Positions 1 to 8,324 of a stretch of 34,549 bases of DNA are shown in pieces. Made by a program: the position numbers and the translations under genes. The number at the start of each line of letters is the position of its first letter. Within the stretch, counting starts at the first letter, position 1. Location: NCBI GenBank assembly GCA_025363435.1, contig JANYDY010000037.1:1-34549 (forward strand), in the 5' to 3' direction. Under the pieces are notes generated by a model. It did not search any database. It saw only the letters and a program-made list of their open reading frames with translations, and was not told the DNA's origin. The DNA comes from Betaproteobacteria bacterium (GTDB taxonomy: Bacteria > Pseudomonadota > Gammaproteobacteria > Burkholderiales > SG8-41).

Positions 1-582
1 TTCGCCGTTGAACATGAGCCCGGCGCCGGCAAATGCCAGCATGCGCGCGCCGATGCTCAAGACCGCCATCGCCGCGATTGTTGAGCGCAGCTCGGCTTTT
101 TCGTGCACGCGGCGCGTCAGGTACATCACATACGGCGGCGCGCCGGCGCCGAACAGCGTGCCCATCACGCCGCCGACAAATCCGGCCGGCGCGCCCCAGC
201 CGCGCGCCACCGGTTTGGTATAAACAGGATCGTAGAGCTGGTAGGCGGCGTAGACCAGTGTGAAGATGCCGATCGCCATCATCAGCGCTTCGCGCGGCAG
301 GCTCACCAGCAGCGTCACGCCGAGCGCGGAACCGAGCAGCGTAAACGGAATCAGCCAGGTTACTTCGCCGCGCGCCATGTCGGCGCGGAAACGCGCGCCG
401 AGTATCAGCGCGGCGCTGATGTCGAGCACCACCAGCATCGGCAACAGATCGGTGGGGGCCGCGACGTGCGACAAAATCGGCACCGTGATGAGTGAGGCGC
501 CGAAACCCGAAATGCCGAACATGAAGTAGCCGATGAAGATCACCGGCAATGCGACGTACCAGAAATCCGGATTGTGCAACAT
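1..582 (-). CDS. TauE/SafE-family membrane permease, C-terminus cut by window edge
   Basis: Only the N-terminal 194 residues or so lie in the window; the stop is beyond position 1. The translation (MLHNPDFWYVALPVIF...) is a chain of hydrophobic segments with motifs typical of the TauE/SafE (DUF81) anion exporter family: GISGFGASLITVP near residues 24-36 and GGVMGTLFGAGAPPYVMYL in the second half. Family members move sulfite, sulfoacetate or other small anions across the inner membrane; the substrate here cannot be read. The ATG at 582 lies 13 bp after the stop of the upstream permease (596-1339), a clear paralogue with the same motifs in the same order, so the two are probably co-transcribed and may work as a pair. 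No strong ribosome binding site is visible, which fits translational coupling. Family assignment is fairly sure; the substrate is unknown. Confidence 0.85.
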   Translation of the reverse strand, partial: MLHNPDFWYVALPVIFIGYFMFGISGFGASLITVPILSHVAAPTDLLPMLVVLDISAALILGARFRADMARGEVTWLIPFTLLGSALGVTLLVSLPREALMMAIGIFTLVYAAYQLYDPVYTKPVARGWGAPAGFVGGVMGTLFGAGAPPYVMYLTRRVHEKAELRSTIAAMAVLSIGARMLAFAGAGLMFNGE

Positions 583-595
583 CAGGCGGCCATGC

Positions 596-1339
596 TCAGG
601 CAAATGCCTTGATCAAGACTGACGTGCCGATCAGCAGCACCAGCACGCTGATGAAACGGCCAAGTTGTTCGCGCGAAATGCGCCCCTGCAAACGGTTGCC
701 CAGCCAGAGACCGGCCAGCGCAAACGGCAGCAGGATTGCGAACATCAGCAGGCGGTCGGCGAGCATCAGGCCACCGACGGTAAACACCAACGCGCGTATG
801 CCGGTCGAAATCAGCACCATGGTCGACAAGGTGGCGCGCAATTCGGCTTTGTCGGTAAAGCGGTGCGACAGGTACATCGCGTAGGGTGGCGCACCAACAC
901 CGAACAGCGTACCCATCAAGCCGCCGGAAAATCCAGCCACCGGCGCCCACAGCCGGCTGACCAAACGCGCGCCCTCGTCGCGGCGCAGCGTATAGACGCC
1001 GTAGAAAATCAGGAAACTGCCGAAGGCGGCGAGTGTCGCCTGGCGCGGCAGATTCACCAGCAGGGTGACGCCCAGCACCGCGCCAATCAGACAGAGCGGC
1101 GCCATCCACTTCAGTTCCTGCCGGTCGGCTTGCCGCGAAAACCGCGTCCCCATGGCAATTGCCGCGGAAACGTCGAGCAGCACGCACACCGGCAATACAA
1201 AATCGAGCGGGTAGAAATGCGACAGTACCGGCACCGTAATCAGCGCCGCGCCGAAGGCCGAAATGCCGAACACGACAAATGCGCCGGCGACCACCAGCGC
1301 GGCGATGAGCAGCGTGCTCGATTCAAAAGGAATATTCAT
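596..1339 (-). CDS. TauE/SafE-family membrane permease
   Basis: A complete 247-residue integral membrane protein, the usual size for TauE/SafE family proteins. It carries the glycine-rich family motif in both repeat halves: GISAFGAALITVP at about residues 25-37 and GGLMGTLFGVGAPPYAMYL at about 139-157. Roughly seven or eight hydrophobic segments are visible. Its close relative starts 13 bp downstream (1-582), indicating tandem duplication. The ATG at 1339 has no Shine-Dalgarno sequence; the bases just upstream on the coding strand are the T-run of the pilU terminator. Transcription therefore either reads through that terminator or starts very close to the gene. It probably exports a small sulfur-containing or carboxylic anion, but nothing nearby identifies which. 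Confidence 0.88.
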   Translation of the reverse strand: MNIPFESSTLLIAALVVAGAFVVFGISAFGAALITVPVLSHFYPLDFVLPVCVLLDVSAAIAMGTRFSRQADRQELKWMAPLCLIGAVLGVTLLVNLPRQATLAAFGSFLIFYGVYTLRRDEGARLVSRLWAPVAGFSGGLMGTLFGVGAPPYAMYLSHRFTDKAELRATLSTMVLISTGIRALVFTVGGLMLADRLLMFAILLPFALAGLWLGNRLQGRISREQLGRFISVLVLLIGTSVLIKAFA

Positions 1340-1345
1340 GGTTAC

Positions 1346-1374
1346 AAAAAAACACCGGCGCTAATCACCGGTGT
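1346..1374 (-). terminator. Rho-independent terminator after pilU
   Basis: On the minus strand a 7-bp perfect stem (ACACCGG / CCGGTGT, positions 1368-1374 and 1352-1358) with a 9-nt loop is followed directly by a run of seven T (1346-1352, one shared with the stem). It lies about 80 bp after the pilU stop and ends 7 bp before the TauE/SafE start at 1339. Confidence 0.7.
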
Positions 1375-1455
1375 CCTGTTTTCGCCGCGCCGGTTGAATG
1401 GCGGCTTGCCGTCCATTCGTACCGGCGCATGTGATCCGGCGCGCAGCGCCCGGCA

Positions 1456-2592
1456 TCACACGATATTCAGGTGCTCGATACCCGCCATCACGTCCTTGTC
1501 CTTCGATTCCTTGCTTTCGAGCTTGATCTTCAACCGCAGCTCGTTGACCGAGTCGGCGTTGCGCAGCGCGTCTTCGTAGCTGATCGCGCCCTCTTCGTAC
1601 AGATCGAACAGCGCCTGGTCGAAGGTCTGCATGCCGAGCTCGCGCGATTTCGACATGATCGACTTGATCTCATGCACGTCGCCCTTGAAGATCAAATCCT
1701 GAATCAACGGCGAACTAAGCAGAATTTCGATTGCGGCGCGCCGGCCCTTGCCTTCCTTGGTCGGGATCAGGCGTTGGGCGACCAGCGCGCGCATATTCAG
1801 CGAGAGGTCCATCAGCAGTTGCTGTCTGCGTTCCTCGGGGAAAAAATTGATGATGCGATCCAGCGCCTGGTTGGCGCTGTTGGCGTGCAGCGTGCCCATC
1901 GCCAGGTGACCGGTTTCGGCAAAGGCGATCGCGTGTTCCATCGTTTCCTTGTGCCGGATCTCGCCGATCAGAATCACGTCGGGCGCCTGCCGCAGGGTGT
2001 TGTGCAACGCGTTTTCCCATGAATCGGTATCGACGCCGACTTCGCGCTGCGTGATCACACAGTTCTTGTGCTCGTGCACGTATTCGACCGGGTCTTCGAT
2101 CGTGATGATGTGGCCGTAGCTGTTTTCGTTGCGGTAACCGATCATCGCCGCCATCGAGGTCGATTTGCCCGAGCCGGTGCCGCCGACAAAAATAACGAGA
2201 CCGCGCTTGCTCATCACCACGTCTTTCAGCACCGGTGGCAGTTTCATCGCGTCGAAATTCGGGATTGAGGTCGTAATCGTCCGCATGACGAGGCCGACGC
2301 GCTGCTGCTGCATGAACGCATTGACGCGGAAACGGCCGATACCGGAGGGCGCGATCGCGAAATTACATTCCTTGGTCGATTCGAACTCGGCGGCCTGTTT
2401 GTCATTCATGATGCCGCGCGCGAGATCGGCGGTCATCTGCGGCGTCAGCGTCTGGTTTGACACCGGCGTCATCTTGCCGTCAACCTTGAACGCCGGCGGA
2501 AAGCCTGCGGTAATAAACAAGTCCGAGGCTTTTTTGCTGAGCATGGCGCGCAGCAGGTTGTGCATGAACTGAACTGCCTGATCACGATCCAT
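1456..2592 (-). CDS. pilU: PilU, type IV pilus retraction accessory ATPase
   Basis: A 378-residue PilT/GspE-family ATPase. Visible motifs are the N-terminal KKASDLFITAG segment (about 20-30), Walker A GGTGSGKST (137-145), the Asp box (TIEDPVEYVH, about 164-173), Walker B DVILIGEIR (205-213) and the His box AETGHLAMGTLHANSA (225-240). PilU is a cytoplasmic hexameric motor that assists PilT in depolymerising pilin during twitching motility. It is called PilU rather than PilT because it is longer at the C-terminus, ending in a charged tail rich in K, E and S, and because it follows pilT, as in Pseudomonas aeruginosa. The start at 2592 has a good ribosome binding site (GGGGAG, about 7 nt upstream). 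It probably forms an operon with pilT, 57 bp upstream, and ends at the terminator at 1346-1374. Confidence 0.95.
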   Translation of the reverse strand: MDRDQAVQFMHNLLRAMLSKKASDLFITAGFPPAFKVDGKMTPVSNQTLTPQMTADLARGIMNDKQAAEFESTKECNFAIAPSGIGRFRVNAFMQQQRVGLVMRTITTSIPNFDAMKLPPVLKDVVMSKRGLVIFVGGTGSGKSTSMAAMIGYRNENSYGHIITIEDPVEYVHEHKNCVITQREVGVDTDSWENALHNTLRQAPDVILIGEIRHKETMEHAIAFAETGHLAMGTLHANSANQALDRIINFFPEERRQQLLMDLSLNMRALVAQRLIPTKEGKGRRAAIEILLSSPLIQDLIFKGDVHEIKSIMSKSRELGMQTFDQALFDLYEEGAISYEDALRNADSVNELRLKIKLESKESKDKDVMAGIEHLNIV

Positions 2593-2649
2593 TGCCGACT
2601 CCCCTAATGCAGTGATGAACGATGCGCGGGCATTCCTGCCGGCGCACTT

Positions 2650-3690
2650 TTACTTGAAATTGTCTTTGTTGGTCGCTTTGCCGCGCGCCTCGTCAACCGA
2701 AACGATGTTGCGCTTGACCAGGTCCTGCAGATTCTGATCGAGCGTCTGCATGCCGAAGGCCTGGCCGGTTTGGATCGCCGAATACATCTGCGCGATCTTG
2801 GCTTCGCGGATCAGGTTACGAATGGCCGGGGTACACATCATGATCTCGTGCGCGGCGACACGTCCTGTGCCGTCTTTGGTTTTCAGCAGCGACTGCGAAA
2901 TCACCGCGCGCAGCGATTCGGACAACATGGCGCGGATCATTTCTTTTTCTTCCGCGGGGAATACGTCGATGATGCGATCGATGGTCTTGGCGGCGGAACT
3001 CGTATGCAGCGTGCCGAACACCAGATGGCCGGTTTCCGCGGCGGTCATGGCCAGACGGATGGTTTCCAGGTCGCGCATTTCGCCGACCAGAATAACGTCC
3101 GGGTCTTCACGCAACGCCGAGCGCAGTGCGTTGGAAAACGACAGCGTATGCGGGCCGACCTCGCGCTGGTTGATCAGGCATTTCTTCGATTCGTGCACGA
3201 ATTCAATCGGGTCTTCGACCGTCAGAATGTGGCCGTATTCCTCTTCGTTCTTGTGATTGACCATCGCCGCCAGCGTGGTCGATTTGCCCGAACCGGTCGG
3301 GCCCGTCACCAGCACCATGCCGCGTGGCTGATCGGAAATATCCTTGAAAATCTTCGGCGCCTTCAAATCCTCCAGCGACAGAATTTTCGACGGGATGGTC
3401 CGCATTACCGCCGAGGCGCCGCGTTGCTGCACGAACGCATTGACGCGAAAACGCGCCAGATTCGGAATCGCAAAAGAAAAATCGCATTCGAGATTTTCTT
3501 CGTAGAACTTGCGCTGGCCGTCGTTCATGATGTCGTACACCATGCCGTGCACGTCTTTGTGTTCCATCGCCGGCAGGTTGATGCGCCGGATGTCGCCATG
3601 CACGCGTATCATCGGCGGCAGACCGGACGAGAGATGCAGGTCCGAGGCCTTGTTCTTGACGACAAACGCGAGCAGTTCCGAGATGTCCAT
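2650..3690 (-). CDS. pilT: PilT, type IV pilus retraction ATPase
   Basis: A 346-residue cytoplasmic hexameric ATPase that powers retraction of type IV pili; the length matches the family. Motifs: MDISELLAFVVKNKASDLHL at the N-terminus, Walker A GPTGSGKST (130-138), Asp box VEDPIEF (158-164), Walker B DVILVGEMRD (198-207), His box GHLVFGTLHT (221-230) and the PilT-specific C-terminal AIRNLIRE (289-296), known to be needed for retraction. The frame stays open upstream to 3918, but the start at 3690 is chosen because the N-terminus then matches PilT, AGGGA lies about 8 nt upstream, and the longer version would run into yggS on the other strand. It is transcribed away from yggS, the same divergent arrangement as in Pseudomonas. 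Confidence 0.97.
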   Translation of the reverse strand: MDISELLAFVVKNKASDLHLSSGLPPMIRVHGDIRRINLPAMEHKDVHGMVYDIMNDGQRKFYEENLECDFSFAIPNLARFRVNAFVQQRGASAVMRTIPSKILSLEDLKAPKIFKDISDQPRGMVLVTGPTGSGKSTTLAAMVNHKNEEEYGHILTVEDPIEFVHESKKCLINQREVGPHTLSFSNALRSALREDPDVILVGEMRDLETIRLAMTAAETGHLVFGTLHTSSAAKTIDRIIDVFPAEEKEMIRAMLSESLRAVISQSLLKTKDGTGRVAAHEIMMCTPAIRNLIREAKIAQMYSAIQTGQAFGMQTLDQNLQDLVKRNIVSVDEARGKATNKDNFK

Positions 3691-3790
3691 TATAATTTCC
3701 CTGTTAAAGCGGGCTGGCAGGCAGCGGTGATGGGCGGCATGCGGCAACCGTGAAAATTGCACGCCTGAACCCGAATAATCGCTTGAAATT

Positions 3791-4480
3791 ATGGACACAA
3801 TCGGCGCCAACTTGCAAGCGGTGAAAGCCCGCATCGCGGCCGCGGAAAACCTGTGCGGGCGCGTTGCCGGCAGTGTTGCGCTACTGGCGGTGAGCAAAAC
3901 CTTCAGCGCTGACGCCATACGCTGCGCGTGCGCCGCCGGACAGCGCGCTTTTGGCGAAAATTATGTGCAGGAAGCAGTCGACAAAATCGCGGCCTTGCAG
4001 GGGCTGGAACTGGAATGGCACTTCATCGGGCCGATTCAAAGCAACAAAACACGTCAGATCGCCGAACATTTCGACTGGGTGCACAGTGTTGACCGCCTGA
4101 AAATCGCAGAGCGTCTGTCCGCAGCGCGTCCCGCCGCAATGGCGCCGCTGCAGCTGTGTTTACAGGTCAACATCGGCAATGAAGACAGCAAAAGCGGCGT
4201 TGCGCCGGGCGACGCGCTTGCCCTGGCACGCAGTATCGCCGCGCTGCCGCGCTTGAAATTGCGCGGCATGATGACGATACCGCCGGCCAGCGATGACAGC
4301 ACCGTGCAACGCGGCTACTTTGCGCAATTGCGGCAATTGCGTAACGAACTAACGGCCAACGGCTGCGCACTCGACACGCTGTCGATGGGCATGTCGGCGG
4401 ATATCGATGCGGCGATTGCCGAGGGTGCAACCATGGTGCGCGTGGGCACGGCGATTTTCGGCGCGCGGGCGCGCCCATAA
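3791..4480 (+). CDS. yggS: YggS/PROSC-family pyridoxal phosphate homeostasis protein
   Basis: A 229-residue single-domain TIM-barrel PLP-binding protein without known enzyme activity; the family buffers PLP and affects amino-acid pools. The PLP lysine is K36 in LLAVSKT. Other family motifs are FGENYVQE (54-61), HFIGPIQSNK (about 77-86), LSMGMSADIDAAI and VRVGTAIFGAR near the C-terminus. It diverges from pilT across 100 bp and is followed by proC after 78 bp. In Gram-positive bacteria the homologue YlmE sits beside sepF and ylmG (yggT) in a division cluster, so the neighbouring yggT is a conserved association. No strong Shine-Dalgarno sequence precedes the ATG. Confidence 0.95.
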   Translation: MDTIGANLQAVKARIAAAENLCGRVAGSVALLAVSKTFSADAIRCACAAGQRAFGENYVQEAVDKIAALQGLELEWHFIGPIQSNKTRQIAEHFDWVHSVDRLKIAERLSAARPAAMAPLQLCLQVNIGNEDSKSGVAPGDALALARSIAALPRLKLRGMMTIPPASDDSTVQRGYFAQLRQLRNELTANGCALDTLSMGMSADIDAAIAEGATMVRVGTAIFGARARP

Positions 4481-4558
4481 AGTTTGATTTTTCCGGCCCG
4501 GGCCCGGAGTCACTACAATGACGGGCTTAGGGTAGCGGTTGAACCTCGGGGATCTCGC

Positions 4559-5371
4559 ATGAAAATTACTTTTATCGGCGGCGGCAACATGGCCGGCGCG
4601 ATCATCGGCGGCCTCACGCGCGACGGCTACGCTGCAACCAACATCAATATCGTCGAACCGGTTGCGGCAGCGCGCGAACAACTCGCGCAACGCTTCGGCG
4701 TCATGGTCGGCGGCAGCATTGCCGAACTGGCGCAGATCGGCGACGTTGTTGTGCTCGCAGTGAAACCGCAGCAGATGCGCGAGGCGATCAAACCGCTGGT
4801 CGCGCGTTTGCAGCAGCACGTCGTGCTCAGTATTGCCGCCGGCCTGCGTGTCGCCGATCTGTCACGCTGGCTTAACGGCTATACGCGTATCGTGCGCTGC
4901 ATGCCGAACACGCCGGCACTGATCGGCGCCGGCATTACCGCGGCCTGCGCGCCCGGCGACCTCGCGGCCGAAAAACGCAGCGCTGTCGAACGCATATTGA
5001 AGTCGATCGGCAAAGTGGTGTGGGTTGATGACGAAAGCCAGCTCGATGCCGTGACCGCCGTCTCCGGCAGCGGCCCCGCCTATGTGTTTTATTTTATGGA
5101 AGCGCTGCGCGATGCGGCCAAAGAACTGGGGCTGCCGGCCGCTACTGCCGCCGAATTGACACTCGAAACCATGCTCGGCGCAGCTAAACTTGCCGCCGGC
5201 AGCAGCGACGACGTTGCGGTGCTGCGCGAACGCGTAACGTCCAAAGGCGGCACCACCGAAGCGGCACTCAAAAGCATGATGACCGACAAGGTCAAGGAAG
5301 CGATCGTGCGTGCCGTTAAATCTGCCAATGAACGCAGCCGGATTCTCGGCGCGGAACTCGGCAAAGACTGA
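4559..5371 (+). CDS. proC: Pyrroline-5-carboxylate reductase
   Basis: A 270-residue enzyme that catalyses the last step of proline synthesis, reducing 1-pyrroline-5-carboxylate with NAD(P)H in the cytoplasm. The Rossmann signature FIGGGNMAGAIIGGL lies at residues 5-19, followed by VKPQQM (68-73), MPNTPALIG (115-123), SGSGPAYVFYFMEAL (169-183) and VTSKGGTTEAAL (226-237), all diagnostic of ProC. The reading frame is open from 4484, but the ATG at 4559 gives the standard N-terminus and has GGGGAT about 7 nt upstream. A TACAAT sequence at 4514-4519 could be a weak -10 box, but no good -35 goes with it. It lies between yggS and yggT; yggT starts 8 bp after its stop. Confidence 0.97.
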   Translation: MKITFIGGGNMAGAIIGGLTRDGYAATNINIVEPVAAAREQLAQRFGVMVGGSIAELAQIGDVVVLAVKPQQMREAIKPLVARLQQHVVLSIAAGLRVADLSRWLNGYTRIVRCMPNTPALIGAGITAACAPGDLAAEKRSAVERILKSIGKVVWVDDESQLDAVTAVSGSGPAYVFYFMEALRDAAKELGLPAATAAELTLETMLGAAKLAAGSSDDVAVLRERVTSKGGTTEAALKSMMTDKVKEAIVRAVKSANERSRILGAELGKD

Positions 5372-5379
5372 CCTCGACC

Positions 5380-5955
5380 ATGCTGGCGCAAACCCTGACT
5401 TTTCTGGTAACGACGATAGGCGACCTGTTCGCCTTCGCGCTGATGACGCGCTTTTTGCTGCAATGGGTGCGCGCGCCGGCACGCAACCAGCTGTCCGAAT
5501 TTGTTGCCGCGCTGACCAATTTCGCAGTGATTCCGGCGCGCCGCTTTATTCCCGGTTTGTGGGGCCTCGATCTGGCAACGCTGTTGCTGGCCCTGCTGAC
5601 CGAAACATTGAAGTTATGGCTGCTGCTCGAAATCAAGGGCATGCAGCTCGGCGCCGCGGCCGGCGTGGCGCTGGTGGCGCTATTTGCCCTGGCGGCAATC
5701 CAGCTCGCGCAACTCGCGGTGTACCTGGTCATGGGCGCGCTGATTCTGCAGGCAATCCTCAGCTGGGTGAATCCCTATAGCCCGGTTGCGCCCATTCTCA
5801 ACAGCATAACGCGGCCCTTCCTGCGGCCGTTCCAGCAGATCATTCCCCCCATCGCCAACGTTGATCTATCGCCGCTGGCAGCGTTACTGGTGTGCCAGTT
5901 GATACTGGCGGTACCGCTAGCCTGGCTGGAAGCGAATCTGGGCCGTCTTTTGTGA
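5380..5955 (+). CDS. yggT: YggT-family integral membrane protein
   Basis: A 191-residue inner-membrane protein with two YggT repeats, each with paired hydrophobic segments: roughly residues 3-27 and 60-85 in the first half, 90-118 and 160-185 in the second. Characteristic sequences are FALMTRFLLQWVRAPARN and ILQAILSWVNPYSPV followed by RPFLRPFQQIIPP. The family is linked to osmotic tolerance in E. coli, and the homologue YlmG to division and envelope organisation in Gram-positives and plastids; the molecular role is unsettled. It starts 8 bp after proC and its stop overlaps the GTG start of the next gene (GTGA, 5952-5955), so translation is probably coupled. Confidence 0.93.
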   Translation: MLAQTLTFLVTTIGDLFAFALMTRFLLQWVRAPARNQLSEFVAALTNFAVIPARRFIPGLWGLDLATLLLALLTETLKLWLLLEIKGMQLGAAAGVALVALFALAAIQLAQLAVYLVMGALILQAILSWVNPYSPVAPILNSITRPFLRPFQQIIPPIANVDLSPLAALLVCQLILAVPLAWLEANLGRLL

Positions 5956-6275
5956 CGGTGGCGGGCTGGTGGACCGGGGACCCGCGCAGCGGAAAAATTA
6001 CGTTGCCATTACATGTGCAGCCGAATGCGCGGCGTACCGCGGTGGCCGGCTGTTACGGCAACGCGTTAAAGCTCAAAATTGCCGCGCCGGCGCTCGACGA
6101 CAAAGCGAATCTGGTGCTAATTGACTTTTTACATCAATGGTTTAAGCTACCACGCTCGCAGATCCGTATCCGCCAAGGTAGTCGCAGCAGGCGTAAAATC
6201 GTGGAACTCGCCAGTTGCGACGCCGATACAATGAACCTGCTTGCCCATCTGGAGTCGTCATGCCCAGCCAATTAG
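5952..6275 (+). CDS. yggU: DUF167/YggU-family protein
   Basis: A 107-residue small basic protein of the DUF167 (YggU) family, whose function is unknown. The core is recognisable: LPLHVQPNARRTAVAG, then LKLKIAAPALDDKANLVLIDFL and IRQGSRSRRKIVEL. The frame is open further upstream to 5892, but the GTG at 5952 overlaps the yggT stop in a GTGA arrangement and gives the usual family N-terminus; a second in-frame GTG at 5958 is also possible. Its 3' end overlaps the start of the first dynamin-like gene by 16 bp, tying that gene to this conserved operon. Confidence 0.85.
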   Translation: MTVAGWWTGDPRSGKITLPLHVQPNARRTAVAGCYGNALKLKIAAPALDDKANLVLIDFLHQWFKLPRSQIRIRQGSRSRRKIVELASCDADTMNLLAHLESSCPAN

Positions 6276-8152
6276 AACAGCGCATTGCCCAATTCACCGA
6301 CTGGCGCACCAAGCTCGTATCTTCGATCGATGAATTTCGCACGTGGCAGGATGCCTATGGCCACGCCGACATCGAACAGACATTACGCATTTATGACATG
6401 GTCGAAGGCCTGCGCAATGACCGTATCCGCCTCGCTTTCATGGGCGAATCGGCCGAAGACAAGGTCGGCCTGATCAACGCGCTGCTGTTTTCGGACATGC
6501 CCGGCGGTCTGCTGCCGCTGGGTGCCGGCTGCGAATTTTTGTGTGCAACGGAAATCTTCCACGATCCGACCGAATCGCCCTATGTTCGGGTGCTGCCGAT
6601 CGACACGCGCAAAAAACAGGAAAGCATCGCCAGCCTGCGGCGCAGTCCGATCGAGTGGATCACCATGCGGCTGAATGCCGACTCGCCGGAATCGATCGCG
6701 GAAGCCACGCGCAGCCTGATGGAATCGCGCGCGGTCAGCATCGACGAAGCCAAGTCGCTGACTCTGACCAATGTCGAGCGCAGCGGTGACGCAGTGATGG
6801 TGCCGGCCTGGCGCTACGCGCTGATCAACATGCCGCACCCGATGCTGAAAAGCGGCCTGATCGTGCTGTATACGCCCGGAACGCAGATGCTGGCATCCGA
6901 GCCAGAGGTTGCGCTGCGCATTGCATCGAGCGCGCAGTCGCTGTTGATGGTGCTGGGCAAGGAACTGGCATCGTCTTCGCGCGATGTGTGGAAACAATAC
7001 GTGCAGAATTCGCAAGCGCATAAATTCGTCGTCCTCGACAGCGGCGCCGGCGCCGACGCGGCGACCGCAGCCAGCGTTGCGCATGCACTCGAATTGCCCG
7101 ACAACAATGTGCTCGCCCTGCCGATCAAACAGGCGGTGGCGGCGCGTCTTGCGCACGAAGAATCCAGCGAATTGATGGAAGGTTTTATCCGTCTGGAAAA
7201 ATTGCACGGCGAAAAACTGGTGCCCGAACGCCAGGCGCTGTTGCTCTCGGCGGTGGCCAAGGAAATCGGCCCGCTGGTGCAGTCGGCGCGTCAGGCAGTG
7301 GCAGCGCGCTTCATTGCCACCGTCAAGGAAATGCAGGACCTGACCTCGACCTCGGGTAAAAACCGCAGCGTCGCGCAGGACATGCTGACGCGGCTTGAGA
7401 GCGAGCGCAAGCTCTACCAAAAAAGCGTCGCCCAGTTCAACGTCACCTATTCCGACCTCAATGCCAAAGGCCAGGAGTTGCTGGCGACGCTGCACGATGA
7501 CCGCATCGAAGAAATTCTCAGCCACGACCGCGAATTCATCCAGGGCGCATGGACCACCGCCGGCATGTGGAAAAACATGCAGGGGCTGTTCGGCTATTTC
7601 GCCACCCAGGTCGAAAAAATTCTCAACTACGCGCAAAAACTGCGTGATGCTGTTGACGGCATTTACCAGAGCTTTCACGAAAACTTCGGCCTCGCCAAAC
7701 TGAGCCCGCCGCCGATCACGCTGCAAAAACACCTCGACGCCATGCATGCGCTCGAGGAAAACGCGCGTTCGTTCTGCCACGATGCGCTCAATATCGCCAC
7801 TTACAAGGATTTCCTGCTCAAGAAGTTCTACGACGGACTGGTTGAAGAAGCGCGCCAGCAGTTCGAACTGACTCGAATTGACACCGAGCACTGGCTGCGC
7901 GGCGCGTTGGGACCGTTGAACGGGCAGATCATGGAGCGCCAGACCCTGATGCTCAAACGGGTCGAGAGCCTGCGCAACATGAAAGACAACCTGACGTCGG
8001 TGCAAGAACGCATCAAACAGCTCGACAGCCAGCGCCAGGGGCTGAAAAAGCAGGGCGAGCAGCTGGATCTGCTGCGCACCAATCTGGCACTGAATACTCC
8101 GCAGCCGCCGGCCAAACCGGCAACCGAAAACACCTCCGTTCCGGCGACATGA
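6260..8152 (+). CDS. Dynamin-like protein with degenerate GTPase motifs (pseudo-GTPase)
   Basis: A 630-residue protein clearly related to the next gene from end to end, and both have the layout of bacterial dynamin-like proteins: short helical N-terminus, GTPase domain (about 55-300), long helical stalk, and a C-terminal coiled coil (about 565-610). The nucleotide-binding motifs are ruined. G1 reads GESAEDKV (62-69) instead of GxxxxGKS/T. The G2 region reads CEFLCATEI (91-99) where the partner has RTTMCPTEI. G3 reads YTPG (204-207) instead of DxxG. G4 is DSGA (about 260-263) instead of NKxD. The probable membrane-contact region (EFIQGAWTTAGMW and following) is preserved, as is the overall frame, so it is not a decaying gene. 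The ATG at 6260 has GGAG upstream and overlaps the yggU stop. It is probably a non-hydrolysing partner of the next protein; this role is inference. Confidence 0.88.
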   Translation: MPSQLEQRIAQFTDWRTKLVSSIDEFRTWQDAYGHADIEQTLRIYDMVEGLRNDRIRLAFMGESAEDKVGLINALLFSDMPGGLLPLGAGCEFLCATEIFHDPTESPYVRVLPIDTRKKQESIASLRRSPIEWITMRLNADSPESIAEATRSLMESRAVSIDEAKSLTLTNVERSGDAVMVPAWRYALINMPHPMLKSGLIVLYTPGTQMLASEPEVALRIASSAQSLLMVLGKELASSSRDVWKQYVQNSQAHKFVVLDSGAGADAATAASVAHALELPDNNVLALPIKQAVAARLAHEESSELMEGFIRLEKLHGEKLVPERQALLLSAVAKEIGPLVQSARQAVAARFIATVKEMQDLTSTSGKNRSVAQDMLTRLESERKLYQKSVAQFNVTYSDLNAKGQELLATLHDDRIEEILSHDREFIQGAWTTAGMWKNMQGLFGYFATQVEKILNYAQKLRDAVDGIYQSFHENFGLAKLSPPPITLQKHLDAMHALEENARSFCHDALNIATYKDFLLKKFYDGLVEEARQQFELTRIDTEHWLRGALGPLNGQIMERQTLMLKRVESLRNMKDNLTSVQERIKQLDSQRQGLKKQGEQLDLLRTNLALNTPQPPAKPATENTSVPAT

Positions 8153-8212
8153 CCGTTGCATAGTGCGGCTCCGCCTTGGCCCGCCGGTCCGGGGCGGCAA
8201 GATGCGCCGGGC

Positions 8213-8240
8213 TTGCGTTTGCCCAAATCCGATGTATCAT
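8213..8240 (+). promoter_or_regulatory. Possible promoter before the second dynamin-like gene
   Basis: The 172-bp gap between the two dynamin-like genes contains TTGCGT (8213-8218), a 16-bp spacer and TATCAT (8235-8240), a passable sigma-70 pair. A second gene-proximal promoter would let the active partner be made independently. The match is weak and the rest of the gap shows only GC-rich imperfect inverted repeats. Confidence 0.25.
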
Positions 8241-8324
8241 GTGAGGTATTGCGTATAAGCTCCGGAAAAAGCGCGGTTTTTTATCCTCGCCCGGATGCGG
8301 CGCCTGCCCACGACCCTAACGCGG

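Noticed and set aside
3691-3918. 76-residue N-terminal extension of PilT
   Set aside because: It would overlap yggS, lacks a ribosome binding site and is absent from PilT proteins; the start at 3690 has a good site.
4493-4507. CCGGCCCGGGCCCGG palindromic run between yggS and proC as a terminator
   Set aside because: The T run lies before, not after, the hairpin for the plus strand, and the genes are expected to be co-transcribed.
6383-8200. 605-codon minus-strand frame opposite the first dynamin-like gene (and a similar one at 8316-10076)
   Set aside because: Both mirror the coding frames of strongly supported genes and have shadow-type composition; the repeated pattern follows from the paralogy of the sense genes.
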